A stretch of DNA of 58,104 nt from Acidobacteriota bacterium (GTDB lineage: Bacteria > Acidobacteriota > Terriglobia > Acidiferrales > UBA7541), in the NCBI GenBank assembly GCA_003224235.1, contig QHYU01000184.1, forward strand, positions 1 through 58,104, written 5' to 3'. Positions 10,679 through 19,141 of this stretch are shown here, in pieces. The position numbers and the translations under genes were made by a program. How positions within the stretch are numbered: the first letter of the stretch is position 1; each line of letters starts with the position of its first letter. The notes beneath the pieces are model-generated. The model was not told where the DNA came from. It made no database searches and saw only the letters and a program-made list of their open reading frames with translations.

Positions 10679-11797
10679 TTGAACGTTGCGCAACCCATCC
10701 GGTGGACGGACGAAGGTGTGGTGATGCTCGACCAGCGGCGGCTGCCTGTCGAAGTGGTCTATCACACCTACACCTACTATGGCGAGGTCGCGGGCGCCAT
10801 CCGCGAGATGGTCATCCGGGGCGCGCCGGCCATCGGCGTGGCCGCAGCGATGGGCGTGGCGCTGGGCGTGCAGCGCTCGACCGCGCGCACGCTTGACGAG
10901 CTGAAGGCGGAATTGGCGGCGATCTGCGACACCCTCGCCCGAACACGTCCCACCGCCAGGGACCTGTTCTGGGCCCTCGAACGAATGAAGCGGCGATTCG
11001 CGGAGACAGCCGGCGCGGCCGGGGTCGCAGGCAAAGGAGACCTTGCGGGCATCCGGGAAGCGATGGTCGTCGAGGCGCAGCAGATCCATCTCGAGAAGAA
11101 GACCGATGATGAAGCCATCGGCCGGTTCGGCGCCGAGCTGATGCCGACCGACGGCCAGGTGATGACGCAGTGCAACACCGGCGCCCTGGCCACTGCAGGC
11201 ATCGGCTCAGCGCTTGGCGTGATCCGCGTGGCGATTGCGCAGGGTCGCAAGCTTCGGGTGCTGGTGCCGGAAACACGGCCCTACTTGCAGGGCGCGCGGC
11301 TCACGGCGTGGGAGCTAGCCGAGGCCGGCATTCCCCTGACGCTGATCACCGACAACATGGCGGGACATTTCTTGAAGACGGGCGGAGTTGGCGCGGTGGT
11401 TGTCGGCGCGGACCGCATTGCCGCCAACGGCGATACGGCCAACAAGATCGGTACCTATCAGATTGCTGTGCTGGCACACGAAAACCGCGTGCCGTTCTAC
11501 GTGGCTGCTCCGACCTCTACCCTGGATCTTTCCATTCCTTCCGGCGATCATATCCCCATCGAGGAACGCCCGCCGGAAGAAGTGACTCACTTCCAGGGAG
11601 TGCGCATCGCCCCGGACGTGGCTGCAGCCAATCCCGCGTTTGACGTTACCCCGGCGCGCTTCGTGACCGCAATTATTACCGAGCGCGGCGTGTCGCGGGC
11701 TCCCTACAGCGAATCCCTGCGTCGCCTGCTGGAATCCGCCGGCCCCAACTACCCGCCGAGGTTCGAAGCTCGAAAAGCGAAGCTCGAAGCCCGCTGA
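10679..11797 (+). CDS. mtnA: S-methyl-5-thioribose-1-phosphate isomerase
   Basis: Converts methylthioribose-1-phosphate to methylthioribulose-1-phosphate in the methionine salvage pathway; cytoplasmic. The 372-residue product shows eIF2B-like family blocks: [19 protein letters not shown] near the N-terminus, [10 protein letters not shown] with the catalytic Cys, [36 protein letters not shown] with the catalytic Asp, and [10 protein letters not shown]. The start is a TTG at 10679 preceded by AGGGGA, and the N-terminus fits the family. No other salvage gene is adjacent. Divergent from the protease operon. Confidence 0.95.
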   Translation: MNVAQPIRWTDEGVVMLDQRRLPVEVVYHTYTYYGEVAGAIREMVIRGAPAIGVAAAMGVALGVQRSTARTLDELKAELAAICDTLARTRPTARDLFWALERMKRRFAETAGAAGVAGKGDLAGIREAMVVEAQQIHLEKKTDDEAIGRFGAELMPTDGQVMTQCNTGALATAGIGSALGVIRVAIAQGRKLRVLVPETRPYLQGARLTAWELAEAGIPLTLITDNMAGHFLKTGGVGAVVVGADRIAANGDTANKIGTYQIAVLAHENRVPFYVAAPTSTLDLSIPSGDHIPIEERPPEEVTHFQGVRIAPDVAAANPAFDVTPARFVTAIITERGVSRAPYSESLRRLLESAGPNYPPRFEARKAKLEAR

Positions 11798-11886
11798 AAG
11801 GCTAGCCGAAGCGTGCGACGGCTCCCGAACCGCCGCAGCATGGAACGCTGGCCTCAACCTACCGCAAAAACCTCCATTTCCGCCCG

Positions 11887-12486
11887 CTACTGCTTTGGGA
11901 AGTTCGCGTCGGCCTTCACTTCCTTGATCTGCGCGAGGTGGCGCTCGGTATGCGCAGAAATGAACAGAATCCACTGGTAGCCATCGAGCGTCTTGCCCAT
12001 CGGTGTATCGATAGCGTGCGCGCGCAAGTCCGGGGTCGTCTCCAGGAATTTCAGTGTCGTGGCCCGGCTGTCGAGGAAGTGCTGCACGGTATCTTTGGAG
12101 GACCAGCGCGCCTTAGGCACCAGCGGTTCCGGCGCCTTAGCTTTGTTTGTCCGATCGGGGATCGCGGTGAGCACCCACTGGTCTAGCGTTTTTATATCTT
12201 CTTTTCTCTCCGCAGGCGCGGGAGCTTTCATGACCTGGTCGGTAACGATTTTGAAAAGAAAGTCCTCGGCCAGTGCGATGTGTTCGGCACATTCCGCCAC
12301 GGACCACCGATCCGGGGCTTGCTTAAAGTTCCATTGGGCTTCCGAGAGCCCTTTGGTGGCATCGAGGAATGCCTTACGCGTGGTTTGCAGATGGTTGATC
12401 GCGCGGTCGCGCTCGGCCTGGGTCAGTGTTTGCGCGGACGCGACGCAAACTGTGGCTAGCAACACGATCAGAAACCTTTTCAGCAC
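11887..12486 (-). CDS. Secreted DinB-family protein
   Basis: A 199-residue product with a cleavable-looking signal peptide (MLKRFLIVLLATVCVASAQ) followed by a four-helix DinB-like domain. Putative metal-binding histidines sit in AECAEHIALAEDF and in SAHTERHLAQI, the usual three-His arrangement. DinB-fold proteins include thiol-dependent transferases and many of unknown function; the export signal suggests a periplasmic role. The specific reaction is not inferable. The gene upstream on the same strand is a VOC protein, separated by 128 bases that contain a strong hairpin. Confidence 0.85.
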   Translation of the reverse strand: MLKRFLIVLLATVCVASAQTLTQAERDRAINHLQTTRKAFLDATKGLSEAQWNFKQAPDRWSVAECAEHIALAEDFLFKIVTDQVMKAPAPAERKEDIKTLDQWVLTAIPDRTNKAKAPEPLVPKARWSSKDTVQHFLDSRATTLKFLETTPDLRAHAIDTPMGKTLDGYQWILFISAHTERHLAQIKEVKADANFPKQ

Positions 12487-12553
12487 AACTCATCTCCTTT
12501 CAAAGTGCCGGCGGGTTCTACCCGCCGATTGGGGCCAAATTGAGGGGCCTGTC

Positions 12554-12579
12554 GCCGGGCACAGTGAGCTGTGCCCGGC
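12554..12579. repeat. GC-rich palindromic hairpin between VOC and DinB genes
   Basis: An 11-base perfect inverted repeat (12554-12564 with 12569-12579, loop TGAG); with one bulge it extends to about 14 pairs. There is no T-run on either side, so it is not a classic intrinsic terminator. It resembles other short GC-rich palindromes in this window (17704-17723, 24441-24460). Confidence 0.55.
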
Positions 12580-12614
12580 CGACCCCTTTCCATGACTACT
12601 CATCCAAATGGCGC

Positions 12615-13094
12615 TTAGGCCGTGGCCGGTTTTGAGAAAGCGGCCGCGGCTCGCTTGCTGATCTCCGCCTCAGTCAAATCTTCTTTGTGCGTCGCGACCG
12701 ACCATTCATGCCCGAACGGATCCGTCAGCTTTCCGTAGCGGTCCCCCCAAAACATGTCCTGCACGGGTGCCTTCGAAGTCGCTCCGGCGGCAACTGCCTG
12801 TTTGAAGGTGGCATCCACGTTTTCGACATAGAGAAAAATGCCCACAGGAGTCCCGTTCAGAGCCTGCGGCGACCGCGCGCCCATCTCTGGGACCTCGTCG
12901 GAGAGCATGACGATGGAATCGCCAATTTGGATCTCAGCGTGCATGATCTTGCCGCCCGGGCCGGGCATGCGGAGGCGCTCGAGGGCACCGAAGGCGCGCT
13001 TGTAAAAGTCAAGAGCGCGTGCGGCGTCGCGCACCACCAAATAGGGAGTCACCGAGTGGAAACCTTCTGGAATGGGCTTCACTTTTCCTGGCAT
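12615..13094 (-). CDS. VOC-family (glyoxalase/PhnB-like) protein
   Basis: A 159-residue protein of the vicinal-oxygen-chelate superfamily. The PhnB-like blocks are clear: SVTPYLVVRDAARALDFYKRAFGA, then GKIMHAEIQIGDSIVMLSDE, and a second half ending GDRYGKLTDPFGHEWSVATH. Such proteins usually form dimers with a small-molecule or metal site; the substrate is unknown. The ATG at 13094 is preceded by GGAGGAAG. It could be co-transcribed with the DinB gene, although a hairpin lies between them. Confidence 0.9.
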   Translation of the reverse strand: MPGKVKPIPEGFHSVTPYLVVRDAARALDFYKRAFGALERLRMPGPGGKIMHAEIQIGDSIVMLSDEVPEMGARSPQALNGTPVGIFLYVENVDATFKQAVAAGATSKAPVQDMFWGDRYGKLTDPFGHEWSVATHKEDLTEAEISKRAAAAFSKPATA

Positions 13095-13572
13095 GTATCT
13101 TCCTCCTTGGATTTGGGCAGAAGCTGTCTCATCACCCGAATGCGGCCAAAGGCATCGTCATCCCTCACCTGCCGCGGGGGCGAGGAATTTCTCTGAGCGA
13201 ATCTTTCCGGCAGGGTTTACCCTCGGGAGACCTCACCCTGAAGGGCCGGAGTGTTCGATCACGGTTACCCCGACGCCCCAGTCGCGACTCAGAATGACGA
13301 CGCGCCCCGTGGGTTATGAGTCAGCTTCTATTGTGCTTTCTATTTTGCCGGTATTTCTGTCGTATCTCATTACAGCGCTGCGGTGAGCGGCAGCACAGAC
13401 CCGAGAGCTTGCCTCAGCAATACGATTCTGCGTTGCGACGAGCTGCGAGCCCAGTACTTTTCGTTGCTCGGCAACTGAGGCTCCGTGAAACGCGGAGCCT
13501 TCGCTTCATGCCGCACCCGGGAGCGTGTAGTTTCGCACACCGAAGAGCCAGAGCGCCACACAGAAAATTATT
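13095..13572. other. 478-base intergenic region with one dispersed repeat copy
   Basis: No credible gene. It contains a degenerate copy of the dispersed element (13157-13194) and a fragment at about 13262-13300 with a similar CAGAATGACG end. The remainder is unremarkable. Confidence 0.4.
13157..13194 (+). repeat. Dispersed intergenic repeat, copy 1
   Basis: Begins GTCATCCCTCA and ends CGAGGAATTTCTCT. It shares the GTCAT...CGAGGAAT(TT) plan with copies at 40534-40570 (opposite orientation), 45191-45279 and 52309-52347. Confidence 0.55.
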
Positions 13573-13929
13573 CTACGAGCGCGCGCCGGCCGCCTGCGGG
13601 CTGCTCCCGAACTTCTGCGTGGCATATCCGACGATGACGCCTAAGAGGCCACCCGGCAACATGATCTCGAGATAGTACTTCCGTTGCATCTGCGCGACAC
13701 CAAAGGCCAATAGCAGGCCTACCCCGAGCCCAAAGAGGATTCCCAACGGCAATGAGTTCACCTTGCGCGCGAAGAACCCGATAAGGACGCCGGCCAACAG
13801 CCCCTTTATCGTCGATCCGACCACGATTTGAAGAATCGCGGACCTGACCTCGGGAGTGAACCACGCTGTGAGCCCATCAAAGATTCCCAAAATCCCGCCC
13901 AACATCAGACCGAGCAGTGCCTTGTTCAT
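13573..13929 (-). CDS. Small Gly-rich integral membrane protein
   Basis: A 118-residue hydrophobic protein with three or four predicted membrane helices. These include ALLGLMLGGILGIFDGLTAW at the N-terminus, GLLAGVLIGFFARKV, LPLGILFGLGVGLLLAFGV, and a final GGLLGVIVGYATQ. Glycine-zipper-like spacing suggests helix packing or oligomerisation. I do not recognise the family. The ATG at 13929 is preceded by GGAGG. It lies just downstream of the kinase gene on the same strand in map terms but is transcribed separately. Confidence 0.65.
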   Translation of the reverse strand: MNKALLGLMLGGILGIFDGLTAWFTPEVRSAILQIVVGSTIKGLLAGVLIGFFARKVNSLPLGILFGLGVGLLLAFGVAQMQRKYYLEIMLPGGLLGVIVGYATQKFGSSPQAAGARS

Positions 13930-13998
13930 CGGGTTCCTCCGCGGTGCAGGGACTCAAGTCCCGGCCCACTGTTCTATTAAACTTTTCTCCGAATTCCT

Positions 13999-15105
13999 TT
14001 AACGCCGCTGCCAAGCGAGCAGCAGCAGGCGCATCAGCAGGTAGCCTAGCACCAGTAGAACTGCCGTACGGTGCCGCGCGAAAAGGCGCGCAAGTTTCCC
14101 GAACAAGCCTTCGGGATAGGCCGACACCGCCAAGCCATCGAGGTAATTCGACAGGTCTGCCGCCAACTCCTGAACCGAGGCGTACCGACCGTTGGGGTCA
14201 GGCGACATGGCCTTGGCGCAGACAGCCGCCAAAGCACGCGGTACGGCACTTCCCGCTGCTTCCGGGCGCGCCGCGGATTCGCTGGAGGCGCGGACCGGTG
14301 ACGGAGCGATCGTGGCGTCGCGCGCTGCGTCCGGGGTCAGCAAGAATCTCAAGATTGCGCCCAGCGCGAAGACGTCGGCGCGCTCGTCAAGCCGCTTGAC
14401 TTCGCCGCGCGCTTGTTCCGGCGCCATATAGCCTGGAGTTCCCAAGACAACCCCGTGGCCGGTTTGCGGCTGTGAAGCGTCAACTGAAGGCAAAACCGGC
14501 GAGACGGGGAGGCGCGTGGACGCTGAAGACTCCTCGGCTGAGGGAGTGGGCTCCGGAGCCGCCGCGCTCGCAGTCTCTGCGGGGTCGTGGAGGATCTTGG
14601 CCAGGCCCCAGTCCATCACCAAGACCTCGCCGAAGGGACCAACCATGATGTTTTCCGGTTTCAGATCGCGGTGCAACACGCCGCGCACGTGCGCAAACGC
14701 CACGGGCTCACAAATCCTTTGGAAGAGGCGCAACCGGTCCGGAAGCGACCGGACATGCTCAAGATGTTGATCGAGGCGCCGGCCCTCGACGAACTTCATG
14801 GTGTAGAAAACCCGTCGGTCGGCCAGCGTGCCCACATCGTGGATCGGCACGATGCCTGGATGCTCCAACCGCGCGAGGATGCGCGCTTCACGGAGCAGCC
14901 GCGCGGCGAGCTCACCCGATGCGTCCGGCACGTCGAGGATTTTCAACGCCACGCGGCGGCCGAGCGCCGTATCTTCGGCCAGCCAGACCGCGCCCATACC
15001 CCCTCGGGCAATGTGGCTGATCAGGCGATAGCGAGTGCCGGCCAGGTCGGGCGCCTGGGCTGCGACGCGCAGGCGCTCCACTGTGCGGTCGGAAAGCCAT
15101 TTCAT
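13999..15105 (-). CDS. Ser/Thr protein kinase, Hanks type, membrane-anchored
   Basis: A 368-residue kinase. Glycine loop IARGGMGAVW (residues 32-41), ATP-binding Lys55 in VALKIL, catalytic loop HRDLKPENIM, metal-binding DWG in place of DFG (as is common in this group), activation segment GTPGYMAPEQARGE. A Ser/Pro-rich insert lies between the DWG motif and the activation segment. The C-terminus ends in a single hydrophobic helix (TAVLLVLGYLLMRLLLLAW), so the kinase domain is probably cytoplasmic and membrane-tethered. The ATG at 15105 overlaps the sigma-factor stop (ATGA), implying translational coupling. Targets unknown; the sigma factor or its regulon are natural candidates. Confidence 0.93.
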   Translation of the reverse strand: MKWLSDRTVERLRVAAQAPDLAGTRYRLISHIARGGMGAVWLAEDTALGRRVALKILDVPDASGELAARLLREARILARLEHPGIVPIHDVGTLADRRVFYTMKFVEGRRLDQHLEHVRSLPDRLRLFQRICEPVAFAHVRGVLHRDLKPENIMVGPFGEVLVMDWGLAKILHDPAETASAAAPEPTPSAEESSASTRLPVSPVLPSVDASQPQTGHGVVLGTPGYMAPEQARGEVKRLDERADVFALGAILRFLLTPDAARDATIAPSPVRASSESAARPEAAGSAVPRALAAVCAKAMSPDPNGRYASVQELAADLSNYLDGLAVSAYPEGLFGKLARLFARHRTAVLLVLGYLLMRLLLLAWQRR

Positions 15106-15854
15106 TCCGGGTCCACCCCGAGTAGCGTGCGGGCCTCGCGGCGGAACTCTTCTTCGTTCGCGGTCATCTCGCGCAGCGTTGCGAGGGTGATGCGGCGAAA
15201 CTCGCGCCGGGCAAAGGCCAGATGGTTTGTGATGTCGGTGACCGCGAGGCCGAACTCGCGGGCCAAGTGCTCGTAGGTGAGCCGCGACTTGCGCTCGCCC
15301 TCCAAGTCGTAGAGCTCGAACAGCCGAAAGTGGATCGCTTTGCCGCGCGCCTCGCACTCGGCGCGCAGTCTTTCAAGCGCGAGGCTGAACAGGTTGCGTA
15401 TCCACTCCTTCTCAAAAAACTCCTCCATTGTGCCCGGAGCAGGCGGCTCGCTGCGTGCCAGTTCACCTTCGGCGGTCTGGAAATCGAGCGACATCAGGAC
15501 CGCGTCGCCGCCGCGTTTGATGCGCCGCGCCGCCTTGTCCTGGTTGGCCACAAAGCCGTCCACGCAGGTCCGCAGAAAAGTTCGCAGGCGCGACTTCGCA
15601 GGATCGTAACTGTCGAGAAAGCCTTTCTCCATCACCCGGGCGAAAAACTCCTGTGTCAGGTCTTTGGCGTCCTCGTTGGTCTTGCCCCAGCGCGCGCGGA
15701 TGTATTTGTAGACCGGCTTCCAGTAGGCGGCGACGATAGTCTCGAAAGCACGGGTGCGCTCGGCGGGATCGTCACCACGGGCCGCCACGATGGCCGACCA
15801 CCGCGTGGGTGGAAACCTGCCGCTCGGGCCACCGATCTGTGTGTCGTCTGACAT
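15102..15854 (-). CDS. ECF-type RNA polymerase sigma factor
   Basis: A 250-residue ECF-like sigma factor. Region 2 is seen as YWKPVYKYIRARWG followed by DAKDLTQEFFARVMEK, with a long inter-region linker. Region 4 carries a helix-turn-helix (YEHLAREFGLAVTDITNHL) and RREFRRI. The opening GRFPPTRWSAIVAARGDD is typical of the sigma factors paired with Ser/Thr kinases in acidobacteria and planctomycetes. No anti-sigma gene is adjacent; the overlapping kinase probably provides control. The start at 15854 fits the family; an in-frame ATG at 15884 is an alternative, and neither has a strong ribosome binding site. Confidence 0.9.
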   Translation of the reverse strand: MSDDTQIGGPSGRFPPTRWSAIVAARGDDPAERTRAFETIVAAYWKPVYKYIRARWGKTNEDAKDLTQEFFARVMEKGFLDSYDPAKSRLRTFLRTCVDGFVANQDKAARRIKRGGDAVLMSLDFQTAEGELARSEPPAPGTMEEFFEKEWIRNLFSLALERLRAECEARGKAIHFRLFELYDLEGERKSRLTYEHLAREFGLAVTDITNHLAFARREFRRITLATLREMTANEEEFRREARTLLGVDPE

Positions 15855-15901
15855 CCTATCTCGTGCATCCTGAGCCCGTCGCATAGGTTATGAAACAGAC
15901 G

Positions 15902-17470
15902 CTAGACAGCCTCCTTGATGAGGTCAGCAGCCTTCTCGGCGATCATGATCGTTGGGGCGTTGGTATTGCCGCCGACAATTGTCGGCATGATGGAGGCGTC
16001 AACAACCCGCAGACCTTTCACGCCGCGCACTCGCAGCCGGGCGTCCACTACCGCCATCGGATCGCTCCCCATCTTGCAGGTGCCCACCGGATGATATTGA
16101 GTTTCGATAATGTTGCAGACGTATTCCGATATTACCTTCTGGCTTTGTGCCTGCTCACCGGGTAAGACCTCCGCGCCGCGGTACGCATCGAAGGCTTTCG
16201 CCCGGGCGATCCGGCGGGCCAGTGCCACGCTTTCCACCAGCACCTGCCGGTCAGCATCGTCCAAGAAATAGTTGGGCTGAATCAGCGGCGGCGCAAGCGG
16301 ATCGGATGAAAGCAGAGCGATCCGCCCGCGACTTCGGGGGCGGATCAGCGATGGCCCGACGGAGAAGCCGTGGCCGGTGGGCCGCGTGAAGCCGTGGTTG
16401 ACGTAAAACACCGGACCGAAATTGAGCTGCAAGTCAGGTGCCGGCAGATCCGACTTGGTCTTGAGGAATCCCCCGGCCTCGCAAACGTTGGAGGCCAGCG
16501 GCCCTGTCTTGAAAAGCATGTACCGCAGGAGATTCCCGAATGTCTCTGCGGCCGCCAAAGTGATGGGTTGCTTACATTCGTAGGCCACACCCAGCAGGAG
16601 ATGATCCTGCAGGTTTTGTCCCACCCCCGGAAGATCGGCGACCACCGGAATTTCGAGCGCCGTCAGGTGATCGGCCGGGCCGATGCCGGAGAGCATCAGC
16701 AATTGCGGGGAATTGATGGTCCCGCCGCAGAGAATCACTTCGCGGTCCGCGCGGACCCGGTCCACAGCGCCGTTGCGGATGTACTCGACTCCAGAGGCGC
16801 GCGTCCCTTCGAGTAGCAGCCGCGTCGCCTGGGCGCGGGTGTGCACGATGAGGTTCGGCCGCTTCAGGGCGGGCCTCAGGTAAGCATCCGCAGCGCTATG
16901 CCGCTTGCCGGCCTTTTGGGTGACCTGAAACATGCCCACGCCCTCCTGCTCGGGCCCGTTGAAATCGGAATTCCGTGGCAGGCCCACTTCGGCACAGGCG
17001 TCGACAAAGGCGCGGGAGAGCGGGTTGACGCAACGCAGGTCGGCTACATTCAGAGGACCCCCGGCGCCGTGGTATTCGGAAGCGCCGCGTTCTTGATTTT
17101 CCGCTTTCTTGAAATATGGCAGTACTTCGGCATAGCTCCATCGGGCGTTGCCGAGCCGGCACCAGAGATCGTAGTCGTGCCGGTGACCGCGAATATAGAT
17201 CATGGCGTTGATCGAGCTCGACCCGCCCAACACTTTTCCGCGAGGCCAGTACATTCTGCGGTGGTTGAGACGTGGCTGCTCTTCGGTGTAGTAGGCCCAA
17301 TCGTACGCGGTCTTGAACAGCTTCGAAAACGCCGCGGGAATCTGAATCTCCCGCCCGTCGTCCGGACCACCCGCTTCGAGCAGGAGCACTTTGATTTTGG
17401 GATCTTCAGTGAGGCGATGGGCCAGCACACAACCCGCTGACCCCGCGCCGACAATCACGTAGTCATACAT
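15902..17470 (-). CDS. GMC-family FAD-dependent oxidoreductase (choline-dehydrogenase-like)
   Basis: A 522-residue flavoprotein of the glucose-methanol-choline family. FAD-binding [13 protein letters not shown] at residues ~8-20, GMC signature 1 around [16 protein letters not shown], signature 2 near [17 protein letters not shown], and a C-terminal catalytic block [10 protein letters not shown] with the conserved His, followed by [18 protein letters not shown]. It oxidises an alcohol; the substrate cannot be decided from sequence, and choline dehydrogenase BetA is only the nearest familiar name. No signal peptide. No betaine-pathway partner is adjacent. Confidence 0.93.
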   Translation of the reverse strand: MYDYVIVGAGSAGCVLAHRLTEDPKIKVLLLEAGGPDDGREIQIPAAFSKLFKTAYDWAYYTEEQPRLNHRRMYWPRGKVLGGSSSINAMIYIRGHRHDYDLWCRLGNARWSYAEVLPYFKKAENQERGASEYHGAGGPLNVADLRCVNPLSRAFVDACAEVGLPRNSDFNGPEQEGVGMFQVTQKAGKRHSAADAYLRPALKRPNLIVHTRAQATRLLLEGTRASGVEYIRNGAVDRVRADREVILCGGTINSPQLLMLSGIGPADHLTALEIPVVADLPGVGQNLQDHLLLGVAYECKQPITLAAAETFGNLLRYMLFKTGPLASNVCEAGGFLKTKSDLPAPDLQLNFGPVFYVNHGFTRPTGHGFSVGPSLIRPRSRGRIALLSSDPLAPPLIQPNYFLDDADRQVLVESVALARRIARAKAFDAYRGAEVLPGEQAQSQKVISEYVCNIIETQYHPVGTCKMGSDPMAVVDARLRVRGVKGLRVVDASIMPTIVGGNTNAPTIMIAEKAADLIKEAV

Positions 17471-17790
17471 CTGCGTTCAGTCTGATGCCTTCCCAGCGCT
17501 GGCCTGCTGGTTCCGCATTAGCCCCTTCGGGCCGGCGCCGGCGCTCCCAGCGAAGCACACAATCACAAGCAACAAGGGTGACGCCGTATCGAACCGCACG
17601 TGCACGCCAGACATCGTCGAGCCCATTCGGGACTGAGTATCCTACATCATTACTGGAACACTGATCGCTGAGGGCTAACTAACCGCGGAGAGTAGCACGA
17701 GCAGACAGGCAAGAATGCCTGTCCTAAACTTATGAGGGCTTCGATGGGCAGAGGAAGGTCTGACTTAACTTTTAGCTTTCGACTATTGAC
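17471..17790. other. 320-base intergenic region containing a palindrome
   Basis: No gene seen. A perfect 8-base stem with a 4-base loop lies at 17704-17723 (separate entry). The rest shows no clear promoter or terminator. Confidence 0.35.
17704..17723. repeat. Short palindrome (GACAGGCA...TGCCTGTC)
   Basis: Perfect inverted repeat: 17704-17711 pairs with 17716-17723, loop AGAA. It resembles the class of short dispersed intergenic palindromes common in such genomes. Its role is unknown. Confidence 0.5.
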
Positions 17791-18810
17791 TCACCGCGAG
17801 GCGGGCCGCGCCCGGGTGGCATAGTAGCCACTCTTGCTGAGCACGACGTAGTCTTTACCCTTGGCCCCGAAGCTGGGCTGGAGCCGCAGGTTGAGTTTCC
17901 GCAAGCTGCCATCTGCGGCAGGACGTGTGGAGTAGAAGCCGATGGTGTAGCGCGTTTTCAGACGCTCAATCAGCGCCTGGAAAGCAAGAAAGAGCGAGCC
18001 CTCCTTCTCGACCTCGAAGATTTCGCCGCCGGTCTCCGCAGTCAATTTGCTGACGTTGACGAGGCCGCGGCTGCCAGCCGCCATACGCGCGACCAACGGG
18101 TTGTCGCCGGGCACCTTGAGGCCATAGACCGCGGCGTCGGCTTCGAGCGCAGCGTCTGCCACTTCCTTCGGGCTCAGGCCGTCGTTCACCGTGGGCACGT
18201 TGTCGCTCACCAGAACGATGACGCGGCGCGCTGCCGGAGCCGCGTCGCGGAGGTAGCGCGCGGCGTCGTAGACGGCGCGGTTGATGTTGGTGCCGCCGCC
18301 GGCGGTGAAGAATTCAATCTGGTCGGAGACCTCGCGCTTGTCGCGGGTCAGGCGGGCGCGCTGCTCGACGTCGCTGGTGAAAGTGAACAGCGCGACTTCG
18401 TCTTCGGGTTTGAGCGCCTTGAGCGCAGTGGAAGTCGCGTAGCGCAGCGGGCGGAGAAACGGCTTGATTGAGCCGCTCAGGTCCACCACCAGGGCCACAG
18501 CCAGAGGCAACTGGTCGCGGCTGAAGTGGGCGACCTGCTGAGGGACTCCATCCTCGTCGAGCACGAATTCCTCTTGCTTGAGGTTGCCCATCACACGCCC
18601 CGCCTTGTCCTTCACCGTGGCCTCGAGCAGCACCAAGCTGACGTCGACGCGAATCCGCGGCTCGCCCTGGCCCTGCGCAGCCCCCAGGGGTGTTTGGCCA
18701 TACGCCCCTGCGGCCATCGGCGCCCAGCCAATCCATAGGGAGAGCAGGGCTGCGACAACTTGCCGCACTCGAAGCGCCACACGCAAAATTCTCGCATCTC
18801 GGCTGGACAT
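17791..18810 (-). CDS. Secreted VWA-domain protein (VWFA-related type)
   Basis: A 339-residue protein with a signal peptide (hydrophobic VVAALLSLWIGWAPMAAGAYG), an N-terminal beta region (RIRVDVSLVLLEATVKDKAG, EEFVLDEDGVPQQVAHF) and a von Willebrand A domain with MIDAS motif DLSGS (VALVVDLSGSIKPFL), then FTAGGGTNIN and VIVLVSD. This arrangement is typical of the VWFA-related domain family expanded in acidobacteria; function is mostly unknown, probably metal-dependent protein binding in the envelope. The ATG at 18810 was preferred because AGGAGG lies 7 bases upstream; the longer frame to 18861 has no such signal. Confidence 0.88.
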   Translation of the reverse strand: MSSRDARILRVALRVRQVVAALLSLWIGWAPMAAGAYGQTPLGAAQGQGEPRIRVDVSLVLLEATVKDKAGRVMGNLKQEEFVLDEDGVPQQVAHFSRDQLPLAVALVVDLSGSIKPFLRPLRYATSTALKALKPEDEVALFTFTSDVEQRARLTRDKREVSDQIEFFTAGGGTNINRAVYDAARYLRDAAPAARRVIVLVSDNVPTVNDGLSPKEVADAALEADAAVYGLKVPGDNPLVARMAAGSRGLVNVSKLTAETGGEIFEVEKEGSLFLAFQALIERLKTRYTIGFYSTRPAADGSLRKLNLRLQPSFGAKGKDYVVLSKSGYYATRARPASR

Positions 18811-19141
18811 GGCCGTCGCCTCCTGTGCGGGTCCCCGTCCACAGATTAAGAGCCGGGGCAACCGCGCTGGGTTGCTTGGGAGTGCGGCGTCCTGATCCTC
18901 AAACTCCGGGACTCACGACGCCGGCACTTTTGTGGCGATTCTGCAGCTGAAACACCGGACCACAAAGCGACAGCAAGCTCACCCCACTCCTAAGTGTTGG
19001 ATCCCGCTAAGCTGGAAGAAGGCGCAACACAGCGCTTGCAGATGGCGCAGGTTGAAAAAGCCCAGCTAAGGAAAGGGCCACGGCGGGGTTTTGCGTTCCC
19101 CGCCGCGGCCCGAAGGAATAGCCGCTGATGCGTGGCTGGAA
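18811..19141. other. Intergenic region between VWA gene and TonB-dependent receptor
   Basis: About 330 bases with no gene. The right part holds the probable terminator of the receptor gene; the left part is the upstream region of the VWA gene with its ribosome binding site. Confidence 0.4.
19066..19111 (-). terminator. Probable terminator of the TonB-dependent receptor gene
   Basis: Arms 19098-19111 and 19075-19088 form a 14-base stem with one A-C mismatch and a 9-base loop. Read on the minus strand, it is followed by CCCTTTCCTT just past the receptor stop. The T-run is interrupted, so this is a fair but not perfect intrinsic terminator. Confidence 0.55.
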